From the NCBI GenBank assembly GCA_963701435.1, contig CAVPAL010000006.1, positions 372,001 to 436,000 on the forward strand: DNA of 64,000 bases, given 5' to 3'. The DNA comes from JAACFF01 sp963701435. Its GTDB lineage: Bacteria; Chloroflexota; Anaerolineae; Promineifilales; Promineifilaceae. A model generated the notes under the pieces. It made no database searches. It saw only the letters and a program-made list of their open reading frames with translations, and was not told the DNA's origin. Shown here one piece after another: positions 1-8,134 of this stretch; the stretch's first letter is position 1, and the number at the start of each line of letters is the position of its first letter. The translations under genes were made by a program, and so were the position numbers.

Positions 1-73
1 AGACTTTGTTTTCGGTTAGTACATCAGCAGTTTTTTCCAACCACTGGACAATTTGGTCCCGGGTTACAGTCAT
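1..73 (-). CDS. dhaL: DhaL subunit of dihydroxyacetone kinase, N-terminal fragment
   Basis: Only the first 24 codons lie in the window; the gene continues past the left edge. The translation begins MTVTRDQIVQWLEKTADVL, which matches the first helix of DhaL, the ADP-binding subunit that passes a phosphate to dihydroxyacetone bound on DhaK. A purine-rich ribosome site (AAAGGT) sits about 8 bases before the ATG, and the start is about 60 bases after the dhaK stop in the same direction, as in ordinary dhaKL operons. Whether a DhaM phosphocarrier follows (PEP-dependent type) or the kinase uses ATP cannot be seen. The fragment is short, but position and sequence agree. Confidence 0.8.
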   Translation of the reverse strand, partial: MTVTRDQIVQWLEKTADVLTENKV

Positions 74-135
74 TATGCAAGACCTTTCTTTCCAGTTTTC
101 AGGAAAGCGTATTACGCTTCCTGGAAGCTTACTAT

Positions 136-1209
136 TTACACGCCCCAGCGCAAGCCGGGAGTGTTAACGGGTGCATCCCAGAATTTAAGGATTTCTTCGT
201 CAGCCTTTAACAACGTGATGGACATACCTTGCATTTCCAGCGAGGTGATGTACGGGCCAATCAAGTTACGGACAATCTTGACGCCTTTGGCTGCACAGAC
301 TTCAAACAATTTGCCATAGACAGCATAAAGTTCTGAGACCGGCGTGCCACCCATGCTGTTGACAAAAGCGATCACTTCATCGCCGGCTTCAAAGGGGTTA
401 TCGGTCAGATCAAGTTCAACCCAGGTCATTTCATCGTCTGACCATTCGCGCACGGTGCGTGAATAGGCCGGGTCTTCAAGGATTTCCAGGGCCATCATTT
501 CGGTGATTTCATCAGCCGTTGGCATTTTCATACGTTTCTGCCCTGGCTCACCATGAATGCCGATACCGATTTCCATTTCGTCATCACCCAACTCAAAGGT
601 TGGTTTGCCCGCAGCCGGTACGATGCAAGAGGTGATGGCCATGCCCATGGAACGGCCGTACATATTTACTTTACGGCATAAATCAGCACATTGGTCCAGG
701 TCATATCCCGCTTCTGCCGCTGCGCCAACGATCTTTTCAGCCAATACCGTGGTGCCAACACCGCGCCGGCCGGCCGTATACAGGCTATCTTTCACAGCGA
801 CATCATCGTCGATCAAAATGCTTTGCACTTTGATGCCGTCGGCATAGGCCAGTTCAGCGGCCGTTTCAAAGTTCAAAACATCGCCGGTGTAGTTCTTGAC
901 AATAAACAACACGCCGGCGCCGCTGTCAACCACTTTGGCGCATTCGTACATTTGATCGGGGGTTGGTGAGGTGAACACCTCGCCGGGGCAGGCGCCATCC
1001 AGCATGCCCATGCCGACAAAGCCGCCATGCATTGGTTCGTGGCCGCTGCCCCCGCCAGATATGATCGCAACCTTGCCTGCTACAGGCGCATCAGCGCGAT
1101 AAACATACTTGGGCTCAAAATGCACTTTGAGCAGATCAGGATGGGCAATCGCCATACCTTCTAACTGTTCGTTGACAACATCGTCAATCGCATTAATTAA
1201 TTTTTTCAT
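136..1209 (-). CDS. dhaK: Dihydroxyacetone kinase, DhaK (substrate-binding) subunit
   Basis: 357 residues, the normal length of a stand-alone DhaK. The protein binds dihydroxyacetone covalently through a histidine as a hemiaminal and presents it to DhaL for phosphorylation to DHAP. Visible signatures are the glycine-rich SGGGSGHEP loop (residues 51-59) and GIGIHGEPG, whose His219 is the expected substrate-binding histidine. An AGGAG-like site precedes the ATG by about 10 bases. The gene lies between glpF and dhaL on one strand, so glycerol/dihydroxyacetone uptake and phosphorylation form one unit, probably under the DhaR-like activator encoded upstream. Nothing looks damaged. The family assignment is firm; the phosphate donor (ATP or PEP via DhaM) is not decidable here. 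Confidence 0.95.
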   Translation of the reverse strand: MKKLINAIDDVVNEQLEGMAIAHPDLLKVHFEPKYVYRADAPVAGKVAIISGGGSGHEPMHGGFVGMGMLDGACPGEVFTSPTPDQMYECAKVVDSGAGVLFIVKNYTGDVLNFETAAELAYADGIKVQSILIDDDVAVKDSLYTAGRRGVGTTVLAEKIVGAAAEAGYDLDQCADLCRKVNMYGRSMGMAITSCIVPAAGKPTFELGDDEMEIGIGIHGEPGQKRMKMPTADEITEMMALEILEDPAYSRTVREWSDDEMTWVELDLTDNPFEAGDEVIAFVNSMGGTPVSELYAVYGKLFEVCAAKGVKIVRNLIGPYITSLEMQGMSITLLKADEEILKFWDAPVNTPGLRWGV

Positions 1210-1256
1210 AACTCAACACACTCCTATCAATCCCACCTACGGCATATTACTGCAAA

Positions 1257-1292
1257 CAGGTGCGGCATTTTTTTCGAACATGCACGCACCTG
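1257..1292. repeat. Intercistronic inverted repeat between glpF and dhaK
   Basis: Arms CAGGTGCG and CGCACCTG (8 bp, perfect) are separated by about 20 bases that include a run of seven T on the plus strand. It lies in the roughly 100-bp gap between glpF and dhaK. It could tune relative expression or mRNA decay within the operon; as a terminator for the minus-strand operon it lacks a U-tract in the right place. Confidence 0.4.
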
Positions 1293-1310
1293 AAATGCTA
1301 TAATTGCGAT

Positions 1311-2117
1311 TTATGCAGCTTCCGCTTTTGGTAGGAATGGGCTAATGAGCCAGTCGTAAACAAAGACGCCGATAGCGCCTGCAATAGCAGGAATCAGAAC
1401 CGGTACAATCAGCCAGTAGATACCATCAAAAAGACCCTGTGTGCCGACAATGGCGCCAAAGATACGCGGGCCAAGGTCACGGGCCGGGTTGATGGAGTAA
1501 CCACTGGGGCCGCCGAGCGACAAACCAACAGCCAGAACGGTAAAGCCGACCAGGAAAGGCCCCAGGTTGTTTTTGAGGCCCAGGTTCTTCTCGTCGCCGC
1601 TGGCCAGAACACCCCAGAGCAAAACCATCGTGCCAAAGAATTCAGCGATGCCTGCGGTGAGCAAGGAATATTGACCAACCTGTTCTACACCTTCACCTGC
1701 ACCACCCCAAAATGTGCTATTAAAAATTGCGCCGGGGCCAGTGCACCAAACGTTGGGCATACCGGCAGAGACCAAACCGTCGCGGTAAACCAAATAAACA
1801 GCCGCAGCGCCGAAGAATGCACCAAGTATTTGTACGATGATGTAGGGAGCAACTTTGCCCCATGGGAAGCCGCGTTTTACTGCCAAGGCAATCGTTACGG
1901 CCGGGTTGATATGGGCGCCTGATACGCCGCCTGCAATATAGACAGCAACAATTACCGCAAAGGCCCACCCAAAGGCAATTGTATTCCAGTTATAAGCAGT
2001 GCCTGCCAAACGTGGCGCCAGGCCAACATTAGCCACCACGCCATCACCAAGTAAAATCAGGACAAATGTGCCAAAAAACTCAGCTACTAATTCGCCAGTT
2101 AAACCTTGTCTATTCAT
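1311..2117 (-). CDS. glpF: Glycerol uptake facilitator (aquaglyceroporin, MIP family)
   Basis: 268 residues with six hydrophobic segments and the two pore-forming NPA motifs, GAHINPAVT (NPA at about 71-73) and YSINPARDLGPR (NPA at about 210-212). The aspartate after the second NPAR is the usual mark of glycerol-type rather than strict water channels. It would let glycerol, and probably dihydroxyacetone, cross the inner membrane. A strong AAGGAGAGG ribosome site stands just before the ATG. It is the first gene of the glpF-dhaK-dhaL unit and its promoter should lie in the 480-bp gap behind dhaR. No defects seen. Confidence 0.93.
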   Translation of the reverse strand: MNRQGLTGELVAEFFGTFVLILLGDGVVANVGLAPRLAGTAYNWNTIAFGWAFAVIVAVYIAGGVSGAHINPAVTIALAVKRGFPWGKVAPYIIVQILGAFFGAAAVYLVYRDGLVSAGMPNVWCTGPGAIFNSTFWGGAGEGVEQVGQYSLLTAGIAEFFGTMVLLWGVLASGDEKNLGLKNNLGPFLVGFTVLAVGLSLGGPSGYSINPARDLGPRIFGAIVGTQGLFDGIYWLIVPVLIPAIAGAIGVFVYDWLISPFLPKAEAA

Positions 2118-2519
2118 TTTCCTCTCCTTAAAGATGTTATTGCTTGATTAAGCAATACATTCAGCGACAAACAGATGTCTGCTTGTCGCAAGGTAATGAA
2201 GGCAAATTCTCGTTGCGAATTTGCAATATTGATTCTAAAACATATGGGAAGTTGAAGTCGCTGTTTCCTTTTCCTCTTCGATATACCATCCTCCTTTTGC
2301 ATAATCTCTTTGCCAGGGGGTCAATTACTTAGAACGCATAGCAATAATGCATAATAATTCAAGGGCAATATAGAGACAGCAATATTAAACGGAAACTTCC
2401 AGTACGGGGATAGGTTGTGCATATGCAATAAATAGATGGCTCGCATTGTTAGATACTATGCACAACACGATTACTATACTACTGGTTTTGTTGTAATAAT
2501 CAATGAAAAGTGAAAAAAT

Positions 2520-2565
2520 GTTTCAGAATGAAACGACAGTGGCTTATAAACGTTCCATAACGAAA
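2520..2565. promoter_or_regulatory. Two operator-like palindromes upstream of the glpF-dha operon
   Basis: GTTTCAGAATGAAAC (2520-2534) is a perfect 6-bp inverted repeat with a 3-base spacer. A diverged copy, GTTCCATAACGAAAC, lies at 2551-2565 with 12 of 15 positions the same and 31 bp (about three helical turns) away. They sit just behind dhaR and about 400 bp before the glpF start, an enhancer-like arrangement suited to a Fis-type HTH activator; this is inference. The rest of the 480-bp gap (2118-2597) holds a perfect TGCATATGCA palindrome (2418-2427) and no gene I can support. I did not find a convincing sigma-54 GG-N10-GC element. Confidence 0.45.
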
Positions 2566-2597
2566 CAAAGCGAGGATATTGAAGTGTGCAGACGGGT

Positions 2598-4649
2598 TTA
2601 ACTTAACCTGAACTGCTCTGATGATATGTTCAGGCGCTTCATTTTGCGCCACAATGTCGTGCGGCCGATGCGCAGGTAGCGGGCCATTTCATTGATGCGC
2701 CCCTGGCAGGCCCAGCCGGCGCGGATGATGGCTTCACGTTCCGCTTCAGCAACGGACAGGATGGGTTGTGGATGGGGGGAGGTTTTGGTTAGCACACGCC
2801 CCTGGCGCACGACTTCCGGGAGATCTGTGGTGCGGATAATGTCATCATAACTGTGGCTAATGGCCCGTTCCAGGACGCCTTCCAATTCACGTACATTACC
2901 CGGCCATGGGTAGCGGCGCAGGATTTCCATGGCCTCATCATCTATCCAGCGGGCCTGACTGTCACGCTGAGTAATGCGAGCCAGGAACCTTTCGGCCAGC
3001 AGGGGCAAATCATCGGGCCGCTGCCGCAGGGGCGGCACGTAGATATTGAACACACCAAAGCGGTAGAAGAGGTGGGGGGTAAAGCTGCCTTCGGTTACCA
3101 GTTCTTCAAGCGTAACGGCCGTTGCCGCAATAATACGCACATCAACAGGTATCGGATGAATGCCGCCAAGACGCATAATGTGACCCGTTTCAATGAGTTG
3201 CAGCAAGACGGCTTGCATTTCCAGCGAAAGGCTTTCGACCTGGTCGAGCAGCAAAGTGCCGCCATCTGCCAGTTCGAACTTGCTGGGACGGCCGTTGCTA
3301 TCTACGTCCTTTTCCTGGCCCAGTAATTCGCCGACCATTAATTCATGCGGGATGGCGCGGCAGTTAACAGCCATATAAGGCTTGCCGGCGCGCGGGCTGT
3401 CATTGTGGATCGCCTGGGCCAGGTGATTCTTGCCCACGCCGCCTTCACCATGCAGTAGAACAGGCGCACTGCCGCGCGCCGCAATACGCGCCTGGCGCAA
3501 AACTTTGCGCATGGCCGGGGATTGTCCGTAAACGTCATCAATAGTCAGGGTGGCTCGGGTTCCAGTTTGCTGCTGCACTAACTGCCGCACCTGCTCAATG
3601 GGACGCAGTAGGGCAAGATAGCCGGCGGGCGTGGTTGCCGTTTCAAATATTGATCGTAAGCTGATGAGTGTCCGCACGGAACGGCCGTTTACCCGAAAGT
3701 TTACTTCGACGTTATGCAATTCTTGCTGCGTCTCTATCGCGTCAATGATTAGCGCCGGGATGCTGATAACCTCATCCAGCGGATTACCCATTGCGGTGGC
3801 CGGATCAATTTGGAGCATATTACCGGCCTGTGTATTGATGTGGTGGATTTCCCAATCGTTGTTCCAGGCAACAACTCCCTCGGAAATGCTTTCCATGATG
3901 GTATTGACCTCGCTTAGACGATGATTGGCTTCTTGCAAAGACCAGTTCGCCTGAAGCTGATTGGTGATGGCGCGAGCGGCGGTCATGACGAGGCCCAGGG
4001 TGTGGGAATTGGCTTGTTGCACAGGACCAATGATGCCAATGATGCCAATAATACGTCCCCGAATATCGTGAATTGGCGCTGCGCTGGTCACCATTTGATG
4101 GTAAGCCTGAAAATAATGTTCCGGTCCTACAACTTGCTCCGGCATGGCGTTCAGCAAAACCAGTCCAAAAGCGTTGGCACCTTTTTGCCCTTCCGACCAA
4201 TAGGCGCCCTGCCCTAAACCAAGGTTAGTGACATAGTCAACGGCCGTTGCATCGCCCACAACAACCATTACACAGGCCGAGCCATCGGTCAGCATGATCG
4301 CACAATTGGAGCCTTCAATAAACTGGTGAATATCCTCCATAATTGGCGTACTGACCGTGATTAACTCAGCTTGGGCTTTGAGCAGGGATGCCAGCGCGGT
4401 TGGACGCGTAGGGGATAGCCGCGGTGCGGCGCGTGGATTGAGTCGCGATACACAGCGTCGCCACGATTGCAGTACAGCCGGGTCTAATTTCCGGGCAACT
4501 TTGAGGTCCACCTGGCCTGTATCCATAAACGCTTCCCAGGCGCTTTTTATTTCATCTAAATCAACAGGATACCCAATTGACTGCATACCTTGCATATTAC
4601 GCGAGTCAACCATTTTGTCAACTATCTTGGAAAAACGGCCGTTACTCAC
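2598..4649 (-). CDS. dhaR: DhaR-like transcriptional activator (GAF-PAS-AAA+-Fis), lacking GAFTGA
   Basis: 683 residues. The order is an N-terminal sensory/GAF-like region, a PAS-type segment from about residue 250, a sigma-54-activator-type AAA+ domain (Walker A GEGGVGKN at about 400; LRQRPDDLPLLAE near 530) and a C-terminal Fis-type helix-turn-helix (INEMARYLRIGRTTLWRKMK near 655-675). The C-terminal part closely resembles E. coli DhaR, including the ending around IGRTTLWRKMK. The loop that normally reads GAFTGA, needed to engage sigma-54, is replaced by GQEKDVDSNGRPSK; E. coli DhaR lacks it too and works with sigma-70 RNA polymerase. The gene lies upstream of, and in line with, glpF-dhaKL, so it is the probable activator of that operon. 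In E. coli DhaR activity is set by DhaK and DhaL; the same is inferred here. Confidence 0.88.
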   Translation of the reverse strand: MSNGRFSKIVDKMVDSRNMQGMQSIGYPVDLDEIKSAWEAFMDTGQVDLKVARKLDPAVLQSWRRCVSRLNPRAAPRLSPTRPTALASLLKAQAELITVSTPIMEDIHQFIEGSNCAIMLTDGSACVMVVVGDATAVDYVTNLGLGQGAYWSEGQKGANAFGLVLLNAMPEQVVGPEHYFQAYHQMVTSAAPIHDIRGRIIGIIGIIGPVQQANSHTLGLVMTAARAITNQLQANWSLQEANHRLSEVNTIMESISEGVVAWNNDWEIHHINTQAGNMLQIDPATAMGNPLDEVISIPALIIDAIETQQELHNVEVNFRVNGRSVRTLISLRSIFETATTPAGYLALLRPIEQVRQLVQQQTGTRATLTIDDVYGQSPAMRKVLRQARIAARGSAPVLLHGEGGVGKNHLAQAIHNDSPRAGKPYMAVNCRAIPHELMVGELLGQEKDVDSNGRPSKFELADGGTLLLDQVESLSLEMQAVLLQLIETGHIMRLGGIHPIPVDVRIIAATAVTLEELVTEGSFTPHLFYRFGVFNIYVPPLRQRPDDLPLLAERFLARITQRDSQARWIDDEAMEILRRYPWPGNVRELEGVLERAISHSYDDIIRTTDLPEVVRQGRVLTKTSPHPQPILSVAEAEREAIIRAGWACQGRINEMARYLRIGRTTLWRKMKRLNISSEQFRLS

Positions 4650-5096
4650 TTTTGATTTCTAAACGGTTCATCTGAATTCAGCCGATCCAAAATCTGACAC
4701 GAAATTCGGGTCTTTTTTCGGGTTATTTTTGTTATTCGTGTCGAAAATCTTGATTTACAGAGATTTGCGATTTCCGGCGTCGCGTATCAGCCCTGAAACA
4801 GGCGTTAAACTTGTATAAGAAAACCAGATATTATCTGGACTTTACCTACCAGAATGGTAAAAAGTGATGAAGGGTATTTAGAATTTAACAAACCGGTTGA
4901 ATCTATACCTGTACAAGTTTACAATTTTAGAGTGTATGAATAATCGACTTACTTGCACGCTTTTATTTAAAATAAATGTTTGCGGATTATAATAGCTGGA
5001 AGCTGCTGCAATAATCGCCCGGAAAGTATGTCAACCAACACGATTCGTATTCCGGGCAAACTATTCACGAGATTTGCAGTGCAGGAGTAATTAATT
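4650..5096. other. Divergent promoter region between dhaR and ftsH
   Basis: No gene. It holds a perfect 15-bp palindrome CCAGATATTATCTGG (4824-4838), a TTTACC/GGTAAA inverted repeat (4841-4861) and a GACACGAA/TTCGTGTC pair (4696-4703 and 4735-4742). A TATAAT at 4988-4993 could be the ftsH -10 box, but no good -35 stands at the right distance. ftsH has an AGGAG site at 5083-5087, 9 bases before its ATG. Confidence 0.4.
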
Positions 5097-7037
5097 ATGG
5101 ATGACCAACCCAACGGCCGTCCCACAATACCTATTTGGGTGTGGATCCTCGGTATCTTTGCAATAATTTTAGGCGTTCAGTTATGGTTGAGCGGCCGTTT
5201 TAACGGGCCAGAACAAATTGGCCTGCCAGAAGCAATGGACAAAATTAAAAGCGGTGAGGTTGAAACGATCAGTATAACCGGCAACACCATGAGCCTGACC
5301 TTAAAGAATGGCGACGAAGTTGCAACAACTATCGACAATCGCAGCAGTCCGGAAGAAACACTTTCCTATTTCGGCGTTACGGAAGAAGTTCTGGCAGAAA
5401 ACAGCGTCGAATGGGTAAATAATGATAATTCAGCCTGGAATAATCTATTTACTATCGTTATCACACTCGGCCCAGTTCTATTATTAATCTGGATATTCAC
5501 GCGCGGCTTTCGCCAGATGCAGGGAGGGGGAGGGAACAACATCTTCGGATTTGGTCGTAGTAAAGCCAAAAACCTCTCCGACGCCAATCGGCCGACTGTA
5601 ACCTTTGATGATGTCGCCGGCGTTGAGGAAGCAAAGCAAGACCTGGTTGAGGTTGTGCAATTTTTACGCGAACCGGAAAAGTTCGTGCAGGTAGGCGCGC
5701 GCATCCCAAGGGGCGTTCTAATGGTTGGTCCCCCCGGAACGGGCAAAACTTTACTGGCGCGCGCTGTGGCCGGTGAGGCAGGCGTGCCGTTTTTCCACAT
5801 TTCAGGCTCTGAATTTGTTGAAATGTTCGTGGGCGTTGGGGCCAGTCGCGTGCGCGATTTGTTTGAAAAAGCAAAACAAAATGCACCCTCAATTGTGTTT
5901 GTAGACGAAATTGATGCGGTGGGCCGCCAGCGCGGCGCTGGACTCGGCGGCGGTCATGATGAACGCGAGCAGACCTTGAACCAGATATTGGTTGAGATGG
6001 ACGGTTTTGATAACGAAACCAACGTCATCGTCATGGCGGCTACCAACCGCGCCGATATTCTCGACCCGGCGCTGATGAGACCAGGCCGCTTCGATCGTAA
6101 GGTCTTTGTCGATCTGCCCGATATTTCCGGTCGTGAAAAGATTTTGAAAGTGCATGCGCGCGGTAAACCCATTTCAAGCGAAGTGAGTCTTACAGATATG
6201 TCGCGTCTGACGGCGGGATTTTCAGGCGCCGATCTGGAAAACCTGATCAATGAAGCCGCTATTTTTGCCGCACGCCGTAACAAGCGCACAATTGGCATGT
6301 TGGAATTTCAAGATGCGTTTGACCGGGTTGTGATGGGGCCTGAACGTAAAAGCCGCGTCATGAGCAATGATGACAAGGAAACGGTTGCATATCATGAAGC
6401 GGGTCATGCCGTTGTGAGTTTCTTCTTGCCGAATACGGACCCTGTACAAAAGATTACGATTGTGCCGCGTGGCCGCGCCGGAGGCTATGTCATGCCTTTG
6501 CCGGAAGACCGGTTTGTGGTCAGCCGCGAATTCTTTGAAGATCGAATCTCGATGGCTTTAGGTGGGCGCGCCTCCGAAGAGATTTTCTTTGGGCGCATAA
6601 CCACAGGCGCAGCCAGTGATTTGCAGCAGGCAACCCGAATGGCGCGGTCTATGGTAATGGAATATGGCATGTCCGATACGCTGGGCTTGCCGACCTATGG
6701 CAGCGGTTCCAGCAATCCATTCCTCGGGCGCGAATATGGCTTTATGGGCGGCGGTCGTGATTATAGTGAGGATGCTGCGCGCGAAATTGATGGGGAAGTG
6801 CGGCGCATTCTGGATGAATCCTACACGCGGGCTAAAACCTTAATTCTGGAAAATCGCGCCAGGTTGATCAAACTGGCCAACAAGTTAATGGAAATCGAGA
6901 CGTTAGACCGGCCTGAATTTGAACGCTTAATGAATGAACCGGTTAATGGTCAGGTCACGCTAGAAGGCACGGTGGTTGACGAAACTTCTATGAGTGAACC
7001 TCTGGCTGACACGCCAACGGTGGATGCTCCGGCGTAA
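5097..7037 (+). CDS. ftsH: ATP-dependent zinc metalloprotease FtsH
   Basis: 646 residues, normal for the family. Two N-terminal membrane segments (about 13-31 and 115-138) flank a short periplasmic domain and anchor the hexamer with the ATPase and protease facing the cytoplasm. Visible motifs are Walker A GPPGTGKT (about 211), Walker B IVFVDEID, the second-region-of-homology arginines in TNRADILDPALMRPGRFDRK, and the zinc-binding HEAGH (about 433). It degrades misassembled membrane proteins and short-lived regulators. It has its own AGGAG ribosome site and is followed by a strong terminator hairpin, so it is probably monocistronic. No irregularities. Confidence 0.97.
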   Translation: MDDQPNGRPTIPIWVWILGIFAIILGVQLWLSGRFNGPEQIGLPEAMDKIKSGEVETISITGNTMSLTLKNGDEVATTIDNRSSPEETLSYFGVTEEVLAENSVEWVNNDNSAWNNLFTIVITLGPVLLLIWIFTRGFRQMQGGGGNNIFGFGRSKAKNLSDANRPTVTFDDVAGVEEAKQDLVEVVQFLREPEKFVQVGARIPRGVLMVGPPGTGKTLLARAVAGEAGVPFFHISGSEFVEMFVGVGASRVRDLFEKAKQNAPSIVFVDEIDAVGRQRGAGLGGGHDEREQTLNQILVEMDGFDNETNVIVMAATNRADILDPALMRPGRFDRKVFVDLPDISGREKILKVHARGKPISSEVSLTDMSRLTAGFSGADLENLINEAAIFAARRNKRTIGMLEFQDAFDRVVMGPERKSRVMSNDDKETVAYHEAGHAVVSFFLPNTDPVQKITIVPRGRAGGYVMPLPEDRFVVSREFFEDRISMALGGRASEEIFFGRITTGAASDLQQATRMARSMVMEYGMSDTLGLPTYGSGSSNPFLGREYGFMGGGRDYSEDAAREIDGEVRRILDESYTRAKTLILENRARLIKLANKLMEIETLDRPEFERLMNEPVNGQVTLEGTVVDETSMSEPLADTPTVDAPA

Positions 7038-7097
7038 ACAAATTTTCAACATTAATTATATTCTGGACACTGGCGTTTTTTATTTTACCAGAGGAGA

Positions 7098-7118
7098 CCT
7101 GTCAGGTAACCTGACAGG
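7098..7118. repeat. 21-bp perfect palindrome downstream of ftsH
   Basis: CCTGTCAGGT and ACCTGACAGG form 10-bp arms around one central A. It lies between the ftsH stop and the terminator. It could be a protein-binding site or a short repeat unit; I see no second full copy in the window. Confidence 0.5.
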
Positions 7119-7167
7119 CCTTGATTCGCCAGACTCCAGTTATATTCTTTCCTGTGAGTGTTTGATT

Positions 7168-7204
7168 CCCTCCCACTGATATAAATCGGTGGGAGGGTTT
7201 GTTG
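7168..7204 (+). terminator. Rho-independent terminator after ftsH
   Basis: The arms CCCTCCCACTGAT (7168-7180) and ATCGGTGGGAGGG (7185-7197) form a 13-bp, GC-rich stem with one G-T pair and a 4-base loop, followed by TTTGTT. This is a standard intrinsic terminator for ftsH. Confidence 0.85.
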
Positions 7205-7205
7205 T

Positions 7206-7275
7206 AGGTAAACCGCAAAACATTCTTGAAATTCATTACTGTGGGAAATTCGCGGTTTACCTGAGGAATTCCCGG
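7206..7275. repeat. Dispersed hairpin element, copy 1
   Basis: Perfect 11-bp arms AGGTAAACCGC (7206-7216) and GCGGTTTACCT (7252-7262) are separated by 35 bases and followed by GAGGAATT. Two related copies occur at about 16137-16205 and 58535-58600, with the same arms, similar loop length and the same trailing GAGGAATT. It lies between the ftsH terminator and the enoyl-CoA hydratase gene. Confidence 0.7.
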
Positions 7276-7330
7276 ATTTCGTTTGGCAGGAATTCAAAAA
7301 ACTTTCTGGGAATTACCGAGGAGGGCAGGC

Positions 7331-8134
7331 ATGCGTGATTTAGAAGCAAAAAATGTGGTTGTTGAACATCTGGATAACGGCGTTTTGACGGTGGCGCTAA
7401 ACCGGCCAAAGAGCCATAACGCCATGAGCCCGGCAATGATTGACGCGTTAATCCATATTTTCACAGCTTTGCCTAAGCGCGAAGAGGTACGGGTGGTAGT
7501 GGTGACGGGCAACGGCCGTTCCTTTTGCGCCGGGGCTGACCTCAACTATATGCGTGCCGCAGCTGATTATACGTTTGAACAAAATGTAGCCGATGGAGAA
7601 GCAATTTTTGATTTGATGCATGCGGTGGATACATGTCCGCAGCCGGTGGTCGGGCGGATTAATGGGGCCGTGATTGGCGGCGGCCTGGGTTTGGTAAGCT
7701 GTTGTGACATTGCCGTGGCCGTGGAGCGGGCCCAATTTGGCTTGAGCGAAGTTCGTCTGGGGATTGTGCCGGCTGTAATTTCCCCTTTTGTGCTGGCAAA
7801 GATTGGAGTGGGCAACGGCCGTGAACTATTTCTAACCGGTGAGCGTTTCACGGCTAATAAGGCGCGCGAGATTGGCCTGGTGCAGCATGTGGCGGCGGAT
7901 GAAGCGGAACTGGACACCAAAGTCGCCGAACGGGTTCAGCAGTTGTTGATGGCAGCGCCGGGCGCGCAGGCGGCGGCAAAAGAGATAATCCGAACGGTGG
8001 CTTACCAACCTAAAAGCAAAGCGCGTGATTTTACTGCGCGCATGATTGCGGAACGGCGCGCCAGTGCGGAAGGGCGTGAGGGCATGAGTTCGTTTTTGGA
8101 GAAGCGCAAACCTCGCTGGCAAGAAGCATTATGA
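7331..8134 (+). CDS. Enoyl-CoA hydratase/isomerase family protein, methylglutaconyl-CoA hydratase-like
   Basis: 267 residues from the ATG at 7331, chosen because GAGGAGG lies directly upstream; an in-frame upstream start at 7283 lacks a ribosome site. It is a crotonase-fold enzyme: first oxyanion-hole segment SFCAGADLNYM (about 63-73), second GAVIGGGLGLVSCCD (about 112-126), catalytic glutamate in LSEVRLG (about 138). The stretch LGIVPAVISPFVL resembles LiuC/AtuE-type 3-methylglutaconyl-CoA hydratases of leucine breakdown. A biotin carboxylase and an acetoacetyl-CoA synthetase 3-6 kb downstream fit that pathway, though they are not in the same transcript. Its stop overlaps the next start by four bases (ATGA), so it is translationally coupled to the acetyltransferase. 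Family certain, substrate inferred. Confidence 0.88.
   Translation: MRDLEAKNVVVEHLDNGVLTVALNRPKSHNAMSPAMIDALIHIFTALPKREEVRVVVVTGNGRSFCAGADLNYMRAAADYTFEQNVADGEAIFDLMHAVDTCPQPVVGRINGAVIGGGLGLVSCCDIAVAVERAQFGLSEVRLGIVPAVISPFVLAKIGVGNGRELFLTGERFTANKAREIGLVQHVAADEAELDTKVAERVQQLLMAAPGAQAAAKEIIRTVAYQPKSKARDFTARMIAERRASAEGREGMSSFLEKRKPRWQEAL

Noticed and set aside
2114..2302. A 62-codon open frame upstream of glpF that overlaps its start by ATGA
   Set aside because: No ribosome site before its ATG, Lys/Arg-rich without family resemblance, and it runs through the likely operon leader. A leader peptide is possible but unsupported.
7283..7330. Upstream start for the enoyl-CoA hydratase
   Set aside because: The ATG at 7331 has a perfect GAGGAGG site, and the extra 16 residues are not like the family N-terminus.
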